The notes below the pieces were generated by a model. The model was not told the DNA's origin, made no database searches, and saw nothing but the letters and a program-made list of their open reading frames with translations. A stretch of 62,587 bases of DNA from Paenibacillus elgii NBRC 100335 (GTDB lineage: Bacteria; Bacillota; Bacilli; Paenibacillales; NBRC-103111), in NCBI RefSeq assembly GCF_004000865.1, contig NZ_BIMB01000042.1, forward strand, positions 1 through 62,587, given 5' to 3'. The translations under genes and the position numbers were made by a program. The stretch's first letter is position 1. Each line of letters opens with the position of its first letter. Below are positions 8,178 to 15,645 of this stretch, one piece after another.

Positions 8178-8825
8178 TTACCTTAAGTTGGCCTGCCTCA
8201 AAGGACTTTCCGGTGCCGTAAGCAGCTTCACGAAAAAATCCTTGTATTTTTTCGCATGGTCTAAGGAAGAGGAAGCTTGATGAAAGTCGGCGCCTGCCGC
8301 AAAACCAATGATATAGTCCTTCCAGCTTGCATAAGCGATACGGACGTGTCTGACGCACATAGCGACGATTCTCCATTGGTCTTCTTCGGACAAATAACCG
8401 CGACGATAGCCGGCACAGCATAAATAAACGCACCAAGAATAGTCGAATGCCGCGATCCCCTTTACAGGCAAACGCGTTAAGTAATAAGCCGCGACGTGCA
8501 GCTTGCCCGTATGGGCCTCACCCGGTGGGAGCGACTGCAAATAGCCGCTTCGTTCCGTGTCGGAAAGCCCCGATAGCAGCATTTGGCAATCTTCAAACTC
8601 TTTCCGCACCCCGGTTTCGAACAGCCACTGAAGCTCTGCTTTCAATAAGTCGGAATTTTCAATTTCCCATAGCTCTAACGCGCTTTGAAGACGTCGTTTG
8701 TTTTCGAACACCGCCTGCATGTTTTTGGCCAGTGAGAAAGCCATCTGCCCTTTCATGCATAAGGAAGACATGGCGTGGACATACAGCGCCAATTGAGCGC
8801 GAACTTCGGGATCGTAATAATCCAT
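8178..8825 (-). CDS. DUF1266 protein, second copy
   Basis: 215 residues resembling the DUF1266 family, which includes Escherichia coli YbeR and YbeU. Diagnostic segments are FDYSWCVYLCCAGYRRGYLSE (Asp-Tyr core followed by GYL) near residue 130 and SWKDYIIGF near 170. Mostly helical, with no membrane segment or signal. The function is unknown; in E. coli these genes neighbour the Hsp70 hscC and its J-proteins, as here. The AAAGGAGG site is 15 bases from the ATG, unusually far, and no nearer in-frame start is visible. It pairs with the J-protein gene 45 bases upstream and is the last gene of the operon. Confidence 0.8.
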   Translation of the reverse strand: MDYYDPEVRAQLALYVHAMSSLCMKGQMAFSLAKNMQAVFENKRRLQSALELWEIENSDLLKAELQWLFETGVRKEFEDCQMLLSGLSDTERSGYLQSLPPGEAHTGKLHVAAYYLTRLPVKGIAAFDYSWCVYLCCAGYRRGYLSEEDQWRIVAMCVRHVRIAYASWKDYIIGFAAGADFHQASSSLDHAKKYKDFFVKLLTAPESPLRQANLR

Positions 8826-8870
8826 GACGAAGCGAACAGGCCTCCTTTCTTTTCTCGTACCGGGAAAATT

Positions 8871-10205
8871 TTAACGAAAGAACATCCGAATTAAGCATAA
8901 GAAGAACCAGCCCAATACCAATATTAAAGGCAAGTTTTTTATGGAAAAAAACGACGATTTATTAGTCCCAGCTTGTTGTTCCGGGAGGTGTGGAGCCGTG
9001 CGTTCGGTATCGCGAGCCGGCAATGGATCGACCGATGCCGCCGGAGACGCTGGCATGCTCGTCGGTCCGGTCTCCGGATGCCCGCCTTCGGCGAGACAGA
9101 CAAGCGCTTCGATATCGTCGGGCTGCTGCTCGAGCAGCCGAAGGTACATGTCGCGTGCGGATGCCGGATCTCCCAGCTTTGTATAGCATTTTGCCGCAAG
9201 AGACAACGCGGCGAGATGACCCGGATCGTGCGAAAGAAAGTATGTCACATCATGAATCGCCTCGGTCAGCCGGTTGCTTTTAACATAAATTCGGGCACGG
9301 TACCAATACAGCTCCGGATCGTCGGGAGTCAAAGCCATCCAGCGGTCGATGGCAGTCAGCGCACGGCTCAAGCTGCCAAGCCGGAGATAATATTCTGCTT
9401 GCAGCCGCAGCAAGTCCGGATCGTCGGGAAACAGCTCATATGCCCGCTCCAACATCTCTTCGGCTTGTTCCATGTGATGATGTTTCAAGGCCAGCAGCGC
9501 GCCCAGCCGATACCTCAGAAAAGCCTCGCAATCGATGTCACCCGCCTTGGTAAGGAAAGTGAAGCGCAGGCTCGTGGCGTAATAAGGTTCGGCAAACACG
9601 TGAAGAAACACGTTGGGAAACTGCCTGGAAAACGATTCGGGATCGTCCTGCGCCCTTTCTTTCCAGCAGAAGCTGCTTTCGAGCAGCTGCCAGACGTCCC
9701 TGGGCAAATAGGGCTGCCGATCCAAAAACACGGTCATTCGTTTGTAGACCTCGCGTTGAAGCTTGACATCCCACATCATATCGTCATTGAGCAGCTTCAG
9801 CCACGAGTCGCTGTCGATCCTTTGCGCGATGTCGCGGTATACGCCGGTTACTTTTTCTATAAACTCATTTAACCGTTCTTCAGTGCTCTTCACCCTAGCG
9901 GCCGGGTCCGCAAACAGCATCCGGGAGGGAATAACAACCGGCTGACCTTCCTCTTTTTGCTCATCTTGCCCGGTATCGCTCTGCCCGCTCTCTCCTCGCT
10001 CGACGGCAGCCTCCTCCGTCAAATCACGAAATGAATCGAACTTAAGATTTCGTTTTGCCGCGCGAACCGCTTGATCGTAAGCTTCCCGAAGCCGCTGATA
10101 GCCTTCCGGATCGTCCTCGGGATGGTGCTGCTTTAATTTCCGCGCATAAGCCTTTTTGATGACGGATAGTTCATTCGTTGGTTTGATATCTAGAATTTTC
10201 CACAT
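8871..10205 (-). CDS. J-domain/TPR protein with C-terminal membrane anchor, second copy
   Basis: 444 residues. Residues 1-46 form a DjlB/DjlC-type J domain: MWKILDIKPT, helix II with IKKAYARKLK, then the loop HHPEDDPEGY and helix III LREAYDQA. The canonical HPD is HPE here (28-30). A charged linker follows, then TPR-like repeats around 245-370 (for example ALKHHHMEQAEEMLERAYEL, DPELYWYRARIYVKSN). The last 25 residues hold one hydrophobic helix (NLPLILVLGWFFLCLIRMF) and look like a tail anchor leaving the J domain in the cytoplasm. Likely co-chaperone of the upstream Hsp70. The translation start is poorly supported by a ribosome site. Confidence 0.82.
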   Translation of the reverse strand: MWKILDIKPTNELSVIKKAYARKLKQHHPEDDPEGYQRLREAYDQAVRAAKRNLKFDSFRDLTEEAAVERGESGQSDTGQDEQKEEGQPVVIPSRMLFADPAARVKSTEERLNEFIEKVTGVYRDIAQRIDSDSWLKLLNDDMMWDVKLQREVYKRMTVFLDRQPYLPRDVWQLLESSFCWKERAQDDPESFSRQFPNVFLHVFAEPYYATSLRFTFLTKAGDIDCEAFLRYRLGALLALKHHHMEQAEEMLERAYELFPDDPDLLRLQAEYYLRLGSLSRALTAIDRWMALTPDDPELYWYRARIYVKSNRLTEAIHDVTYFLSHDPGHLAALSLAAKCYTKLGDPASARDMYLRLLEQQPDDIEALVCLAEGGHPETGPTSMPASPAASVDPLPARDTERTAPHLPEQQAGTNKSSFFSIKNLPLILVLGWFFLCLIRMFFR

Positions 10206-10241
10206 TTGTATCGGACTTCACGCTCTCTTTCCGACCAAAGT

Positions 10242-10883
10242 CTAGCCCAAGGTCGCCCTCCGAAAGGAATCGTTACGCGAAAATAGCAGCTTCGTCAGCA
10301 ATACGCTGTTTTCACTTACATAATCTCCATTCAAGAGATGGGATGTAAAGACGGCGCCCACATGAAAGCTAAATAGGTAGTCCTTCCAACTGGAAAAATC
10401 GCCCTTGACCATCGGGATGACCTTTTCGATATAAGCCCACTTCTCCGGTTCCGTTAAATAACCCAGCTTCCGTCCGGCACAGGCCCTGTATACCGCCATG
10501 GAATAATCGTGCGCCGCTATGCCGACGGTTGGCATGCGCCACAAATATTGCGTGACAACGGACAGCCTATGTTTGCGTGTAGGATCGTCGGTATTTTGTC
10601 CGATCGAAGCTCGTTCGGCCTCCGAAACGGATAATAGCCTACTGTACAGCTCCGCAAATTCCTTTCTGGCTCCTTCCGCTATCGTCCACTCTATATTTTG
10701 TTTAAGGTCCTCTGCATTTTCGAGGTTCCAAAACCTGAGCAGCCCCCGTAAAATGCTTCGCCGCTCGAAGATCATCTCAGGATTGTGCAAAAAATAGTCA
10801 CCGAATTTCCCGACGATACATAACGAAGTCATCGCCTCAACGTAATCGTTCATTACCTTCTCCGCCGCCGTGGTCATAGACAT
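10242..10883 (-). CDS. DUF1266 protein, first copy
   Basis: 213 residues, paralogue of the DUF1266 protein at 8178-8825. It shares the same skeleton: HDYSMAVYRACAGRKLGYLTE and SSWKDYLFSFHVGAVF, an N-terminal M/E-rich helix, and a hydrophilic character with no membrane segment. The two copies are clearly related but diverged along their length, so the duplication is not recent. It starts 17 bases after the long J-protein gene with a GGGGAGAG site, which fits co-translation of each J/DUF1266 pair. Function unknown; by context a partner or substrate adaptor of the Hsp70/J system (inference). Confidence 0.8.
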   Translation of the reverse strand: MSMTTAAEKVMNDYVEAMTSLCIVGKFGDYFLHNPEMIFERRSILRGLLRFWNLENAEDLKQNIEWTIAEGARKEFAELYSRLLSVSEAERASIGQNTDDPTRKHRLSVVTQYLWRMPTVGIAAHDYSMAVYRACAGRKLGYLTEPEKWAYIEKVIPMVKGDFSSWKDYLFSFHVGAVFTSHLLNGDYVSENSVLLTKLLFSRNDSFRRATLG

Positions 10884-10899
10884 GTTCTCTCCCCACTTA

Positions 10900-12855
10900 T
10901 CAGTTATAGCCGAAGAACCTGCTAACTCTCCGCAACTCCCGCAGCACCGAAATATAAAACAACCCTAAAATGAACAAATAAAAATAAATCCGCCATGGCA
11001 GGCTTGGGAGAGCCTTCTTGCTCGGCTTCGTTGTGGCGTCGATATAGTTGTCGGACAGGGAAAGCGGCTTCGAAATCCCGCTCTTCGAGCTTCGGTTTTT
11101 CCATTTCTCGATTTCCGTCTTAAGCTCGTCAGGCATGGGGCGAACAGTGCCTTCAAGCTCTATCCTTCGAGAATCGTAAATTTCTTTGGCTTGCTTATAA
11201 TTGCCGACTACAAGGATCGCTTCTCCATCGAGATAGCCCATACAAATATGACCTGTAATGTTCGATTGGAGTCCCTGCTTCTTCGCCTCGTCCAAGGAAA
11301 GGTACTTCGTCGTCTCCTTACCGCTGTTGTCTTTGACCTTTACTTCTTGAATAGCCATATAAGACGCATCGGCGAGCTTGACCCGCACGGCAGCCGCTCT
11401 CGGAGACAGAAGCTCCCAATCGGACGCAGAAGATACGTTCATGACGTTCACCGGCCTCATAGTTTCACTCCAATAGGCCAAGGGCGTCTCCCCCGTATGC
11501 TTCACAAACGAACTCGCTATCCAGAAATGCAGCGCCACAATGCAAATCAGGCTGAACCATTTATGAGAAACAAAAAAATAAGCGGCATTCTTCAAACGCT
11601 TATGCAGAGGCACTTTTCCCAACTCTCCGTAAAGCCGCCGAACAACGCGTCCGCTGCCTTTTTCACGCCGTACTCTCAACTCTTTTATAATTAGCGCATT
11701 GATTTCCGCCAAAGCCAAAACCGCTTCGATATCGTTCGCATCCAAAGCAAGAATGCGTTGGAACATCTCCTTGGCCTTTTCCAGATCACCCTGTCTTTTA
11801 TAACAGGTCCCTGCCAGCGAGAGCGCGGGCATGTGGTCCGGAAATTGTGTAAGAATGTGCTGCAGGTCTTGTACCGCCTCAGGCAGTTTTCCAGACTGCA
11901 TCCATATGCGCGAACGGTATAAATAGCCGTCTACCTGGTCGGGACACAACTGAATCAGACGATTGCTCATAGCAAGCGTCCTCTCCGACTCCCCGCTGCG
12001 CCAGCCGTATTCGGCCTCTAAACGAATCACGGCCGGGTCCGCATCGAAAAGTTCCCTAGCCTTCTGCAGCGAATGATTGGCAGCCTGCATATCGTTATTC
12101 ATCAAAGCCAACCAGGCATCCTCGCGATAATGAAGATAGGCTTCATGATCGACCTCCCCCGCACCCAGCAGAAGGGAATACCCCATGTTTGCCACTTCGT
12201 ACGATTCCGCAAAAGCGTAACTGTATACTTGGGGGTATTGTTCCAAGAAGCTTTCCTTGTCTTCCGCAACCAGCCCATTCCAATGAAACGCGCTGTCCAG
12301 AAGCTTCCAAACCTCTTTAGGCAAAAAATAATGTTCTTCCAAAAAATCAAGCAGCCGGCCAGAAATGCCGTTTTGCAGGTTGATGTTCCATACGACGTCG
12401 GAATTCAACAGCTCAGCCCATTGGTTCGGATCGATTCGCGACGGAAATTTGCCGTAAAGCTCCTCTACCCGCTCCATAAAATGCTCCGCTTGGCTTTCGG
12501 GGGCGTCTCTTTCCTTGCCCTGCTCTTGCCAAATGACCATACGGGGAATGCGCTGCGGTCCGTCGTCTTCATCATACAGCTCGTCTTCCTCATGCTCTGC
12601 GACGTCTTCCGCTTCGCTCCCGTCTTCCTCCCTGACGACTGATCTCTCGAAAGCTTCCGGCTCTTCGTCCGATCGACTCGTCTGTTTCTGTTGCCGCTTC
12701 GCCAGCTTTATCGCCTGGTCATACGCTTCCCTTAGCTGCTGATAACCGGTCGGATCGTCCTCGGGATGATGGACTTTCAGCTTAGCGGCATAAGCTTTCT
12801 TAATCGCCGATACCTCATGCGTCGGGTAAATTCCCAGTATTTCCCACATCCGCAT
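10900..12855 (-). CDS. J-domain/TPR protein with two membrane segments, first copy
   Basis: 651 residues. An N-terminal J domain like its paralogue (MRMWEILGIYPT, IKKAYAAKLK, HHPEDDPTGY, LREAYDQA) with HPE at 30-32. An acidic linker is followed by TPR repeats near 240-385 (GYLYRSRIWMQSGKLPEAV, KRQGDLEKAKEMFQRILAL). Helix one is about 433-451 (FSLICIVALHFWIAS), followed by a loop of about 170 residues and helix two near 623-640 (IYFYLFILGLFYISVL). The loop should be extracytoplasmic. The ATG overlaps the hscC stop (TAATG), with GAGGTGG 11 bases upstream, so it is coupled to the Hsp70. Confidence 0.85.
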   Translation of the reverse strand: MRMWEILGIYPTHEVSAIKKAYAAKLKVHHPEDDPTGYQQLREAYDQAIKLAKRQQKQTSRSDEEPEAFERSVVREEDGSEAEDVAEHEEDELYDEDDGPQRIPRMVIWQEQGKERDAPESQAEHFMERVEELYGKFPSRIDPNQWAELLNSDVVWNINLQNGISGRLLDFLEEHYFLPKEVWKLLDSAFHWNGLVAEDKESFLEQYPQVYSYAFAESYEVANMGYSLLLGAGEVDHEAYLHYREDAWLALMNNDMQAANHSLQKARELFDADPAVIRLEAEYGWRSGESERTLAMSNRLIQLCPDQVDGYLYRSRIWMQSGKLPEAVQDLQHILTQFPDHMPALSLAGTCYKRQGDLEKAKEMFQRILALDANDIEAVLALAEINALIIKELRVRREKGSGRVVRRLYGELGKVPLHKRLKNAAYFFVSHKWFSLICIVALHFWIASSFVKHTGETPLAYWSETMRPVNVMNVSSASDWELLSPRAAAVRVKLADASYMAIQEVKVKDNSGKETTKYLSLDEAKKQGLQSNITGHICMGYLDGEAILVVGNYKQAKEIYDSRRIELEGTVRPMPDELKTEIEKWKNRSSKSGISKPLSLSDNYIDATTKPSKKALPSLPWRIYFYLFILGLFYISVLRELRRVSRFFGYN

Positions 12856-14555
12856 TAATAGTCACGCCACCTCTCCAAATGCTCCAGCTGCTTCCGGAGA
12901 ACCGAGGATGCCTTTTTGATTTCGTACTCATTTTGAGAGGCGAGAACCCGTTCGAACTGCTCTAGCAAAAACGCAATCTCCGACCGTTTCTCCCCGAGCG
13001 CTTCCTCGTACAGCCGTTCGCCCTTGGCAAGCAGCAGCCGATTCTCCGTTCTTTCGCGGGGATGGATTTTGATGTCTTTCAGTTGGTTCAATCTTTCCTC
13101 AATTTCCAGCTCCGACAGCTTGCCCGAATTTTTCTGAATAATCGTCTTCTTTTTCACGCCCGTGCTGACCGTAGTGACTTCGACCTCCAGAATGCCGTTA
13201 ATATCATACGTAAACCGGACGTCGATGGATTGCTCACCGGCTTTGTCGGGAGGCACCTCGACAAGCAGCTCGCCCAACTTCAGGTTATTTTCCACCCGCC
13301 GGCTTTCCCCTTGATAAACGATCACGCGTATGCTTGACTGATTATCGTGAAGCGTCCAAAACGACTCTACTTTACTAACAGGAATCGGGGTGTTCCGCTC
13401 GATAATCGGGCAGAAATGACCGTCGTCAAATTTATCGTTCCCCATCCGCTTCGTGGTTTCAATACCAAGGGTATAAGGACATACGTCCGTCAAAACAACC
13501 TCTTTCAACGCTTCGTTTCTTTCCTTCAGTGCAACTTGAATGGCAGCTCCCAAGGCAACGGCCTCATCGGGATTGATTTGGGTAAATGGCAGCCGGCCGA
13601 ACATTTTGCTAACCACCGATTTGATGATCGGCATTCGGGTCGCCCCTCCGATCAAAATAACCGCATCCAGATCGTCCGGCGACAAGGAAGCGTCCCGCAG
13701 TGCGCGCTCGATCGGATGACGCAGCCGCAGCATAAGCTGCCCGGCAATTTTCTCAAAATCGTTGCGGTTCAAAGTCACCTCGTACGTACGATCTTCCAGC
13801 GTGAAGCTCATTTTCCCTTCGTTGTCCGAGCCTAAAAGCCTTTTGCATATTTCAGCCTGCTTGAACAGCGCGGAACGGGCTTTAAAATCCAGCTCTTGGA
13901 AGTCGATCCCATGGGTTTCGATAAAGTAAGAAACAAGCAGTTGGGTAAAATCCTCTCCGCCCAAGTAGTTGTCACCGGCTATCGACTGCACTTCCATCAC
14001 GCCCTCGAAAAACTCCAGGATGGAAACGTCGAACGTGCCGCCGCCCAAGTCGAAGACGAGAAACTTGGTATTGTCCTGCTGCTGATGAAGACCGTAGGAA
14101 ATCGCCGCAGCCGTCGGTTCGCTGATCAGCCGCTCCACCTTCAAGCCAGCGAATTCAGCCGCACGCTTCGTCGCCTTGCGCTGAGTATCGTTGAAATACG
14201 CTGGAACGCTGATTACAGCCTCCGTCACGGGATGTCCGAAAAAAGCCTCCGCGTCTGCCTTAAGCGATTTGATGACGAACGAAGACAGCTCTTCCGGAGA
14301 AAAAGTATACGGTCCCAGACGATACGTTTTCTCCGTTCCCATATAGCGCTTGAAGGTAGCTGCCGTAAGATCCGGATGAGTAATTAATCGTTCTTTTGCG
14401 ATTTGACCGATCAGTATCTCGCCGTTTTCGTCCACACTTACTATCGAAGGGGTCAAACGCTCCCCGAGCACATTCGGAATAATTGCAGGACCGTCCTCCG
14501 TCCAATAAGCGACCAGACTGTTCGTCGTTCCTAGATCAATGCCAATCATCGTCAT
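12855..14555 (-). CDS. hscC: HscC-type Hsp70 chaperone
   Basis: 566 residues, near the length of Escherichia coli HscC and shorter than DnaK (about 610-640). Nucleotide-binding domain: IGIDLGTTNS, VPAYFNDTQRKATKRAAEFAG, SEPTAAAISYG, FDLGGGTFDVS, LIGGATRMP. A substrate-binding beta domain starts near 390 and a short lid ends the protein. It works by ATP-driven cycles stimulated by J-proteins; two candidates are encoded directly downstream. AGAGG lies 9 bases before the ATG. There is no grpE, dnaK or dnaJ nearby, so this is a specialised rather than general chaperone. Clients are unknown; E. coli HscC is linked to sigma-70 regulation. Confidence 0.9.
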   Translation of the reverse strand: MTMIGIDLGTTNSLVAYWTEDGPAIIPNVLGERLTPSIVSVDENGEILIGQIAKERLITHPDLTAATFKRYMGTEKTYRLGPYTFSPEELSSFVIKSLKADAEAFFGHPVTEAVISVPAYFNDTQRKATKRAAEFAGLKVERLISEPTAAAISYGLHQQQDNTKFLVFDLGGGTFDVSILEFFEGVMEVQSIAGDNYLGGEDFTQLLVSYFIETHGIDFQELDFKARSALFKQAEICKRLLGSDNEGKMSFTLEDRTYEVTLNRNDFEKIAGQLMLRLRHPIERALRDASLSPDDLDAVILIGGATRMPIIKSVVSKMFGRLPFTQINPDEAVALGAAIQVALKERNEALKEVVLTDVCPYTLGIETTKRMGNDKFDDGHFCPIIERNTPIPVSKVESFWTLHDNQSSIRVIVYQGESRRVENNLKLGELLVEVPPDKAGEQSIDVRFTYDINGILEVEVTTVSTGVKKKTIIQKNSGKLSELEIEERLNQLKDIKIHPRERTENRLLLAKGERLYEEALGEKRSEIAFLLEQFERVLASQNEYEIKKASSVLRKQLEHLERWRDY

Positions 14556-14692
14556 TCCCGGTTACCTCTTTTCCATGTGTTAATGGCTTAGAAAAAAACA
14601 CCTTTCTTTTCCATACCATTAGTTTATCGGTCGCTCGTTCTCTTTTTTTAAATCGATATTGAAGACTTTCAAACGAAGCCGGCCAATAAAAA

Positions 14693-14731
14693 CGGCGGCC
14701 GCTTCTTTGCGAACAAAGAAAACGGCCACCG
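14693..14731 (-). terminator. Strong terminator after nikR
   Basis: Minus-strand hairpin CGGTGGCCG...CTTTG, loop TTCG, CAAAG...CGGCCGCCG, followed by TTTTTATT. It lies between nikR and hscC, so the two should not be cotranscribed except by readthrough. Confidence 0.88.
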
Positions 14732-14743
14732 CTTGAAAAATGG

Positions 14744-15208
14744 CTACTTATGATGATGCTCCGCGGCATCGGCGTGATCCTGTCCGGTCCCCCGCTCGTC
14801 TAAATACGTGACGGAAAGCTCGGCGTAAAGCACACCCTTCTGTACTTGAATTTTGTGCTGCAGCTCCCGAAGCTTGGATAGCAAGCCGCGAACGACAATG
14901 ATTTCGAGACATTGATCGTGATTCAGATGCACATGCATCGTCGAAATAATGTCGTGATGGTAATGATGCTGCAGCTCAATAAGCTGCAAAGGAAGATCGG
15001 CCGCATGGTGATCGTACACCATAACGATCGTTCCCGCTACGAGCTGATCGGCCTTCAAGCCGCCCGGCTCCAATAGCACTTTACGTACGAGATCCCGGAT
15101 TGCTTCCGAGCGGTTCGTGTAGCCCTGCTCCGTAATATATTGATCAAACCGCTTGATCAGTTCCTCCGGCATGGACACGCCAAACCGGGTCAATACGTCT
15201 TTCTCCAA
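14744..15208 (-). CDS. nikR: Nickel-responsive regulator NikR
   Basis: 154 residues. An N-terminal ribbon-helix-helix DNA-binding domain (RFGVSMPEELIKRFDQYI, SEAIRDLVR) and a C-terminal ACT-like domain with the nickel site H...HVH...C (HHYHHDIISTMHVHLNHDQC). It is a homotetrameric repressor that binds DNA when nickel is present, usually at nickel-uptake genes; none is in this window. The TTG start follows GAGGTG by 8 bases. A His-rich tail (DHADAAEHHH) may add metal affinity. A strong terminator separates it from hscC. Another metal as ligand cannot be excluded. Confidence 0.9.
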   Translation of the reverse strand: MEKDVLTRFGVSMPEELIKRFDQYITEQGYTNRSEAIRDLVRKVLLEPGGLKADQLVAGTIVMVYDHHAADLPLQLIELQHHYHHDIISTMHVHLNHDQCLEIIVVRGLLSKLRELQHKIQVQKGVLYAELSVTYLDERGTGQDHADAAEHHHK

Positions 15209-15290
15209 CTATGGTTCACCTCAATCCGCACGCTCTTCCGATTATTGTAGCATACCCGCCGCCCAAACTGAATTCAGCCGCAAATGAAAT

Positions 15291-15322
15291 AGCCCCTCCG
15301 CCGGCAATCGGCGAAGGAGGCT
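15291..15322 (-). terminator. Hairpin after the 50-residue gene
   Basis: Arms AGCCTCCTTCGCCG and CGGCGGAGGGGCT pair on the minus strand around a short loop, followed only by a weak T-rich stretch (ATTTCATTT). Probably the terminator of the small gene at 15375. Confidence 0.55.
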
Positions 15323-15374
15323 TCTGGGCAGTTATCGTATGCAGTTTCGTTTGATACAGGCTTGCTAAACTGCC

Positions 15375-15527
15375 TCAGGGTGTGACTTCGGGCTGCAGCT
15401 CTTTCAGCTCCTCCGCAAGTTGCTGCTTCTCCACTTCCGACAATGCGCCGTGTTCGCGAATCTCCTCCAGCAGCGCTTCACGTTCTTCCTCATTGCGCGG
15501 ATCAATCGTAAATTTAACGATATCCAA
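15375..15527 (-). CDS. Small acidic helical protein, TTG start
   Basis: 50 residues starting at a TTG: MDIVKFTIDPRNEEE, then helices rich in Glu, Leu and Arg (EALLEEIREHG, EVEKQQLAEELKEL), ending EVTP. The start is supported by a strong AAGGAGG exactly 8 bases upstream. Composition predicts a soluble two-helix protein. No family recognised. It lies between the P450 (118 bases upstream) and nikR and is followed by a hairpin. Coding status rests on the ribosome site and protein-like codon pattern. Confidence 0.65.
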   Translation of the reverse strand: MDIVKFTIDPRNEEEREALLEEIREHGALSEVEKQQLAEELKELQPEVTP

Positions 15528-15645
15528 CCTCCGCTCCTCCTTTTCGCCAACGTTACCGACATCCCAAAGCTTCCCCGGAACCGGCGCAGTCTATCCCGCC
15601 CCAGAACCAATGTCTAGAACGACCGCCGCCGGTCATGGCCCATAT

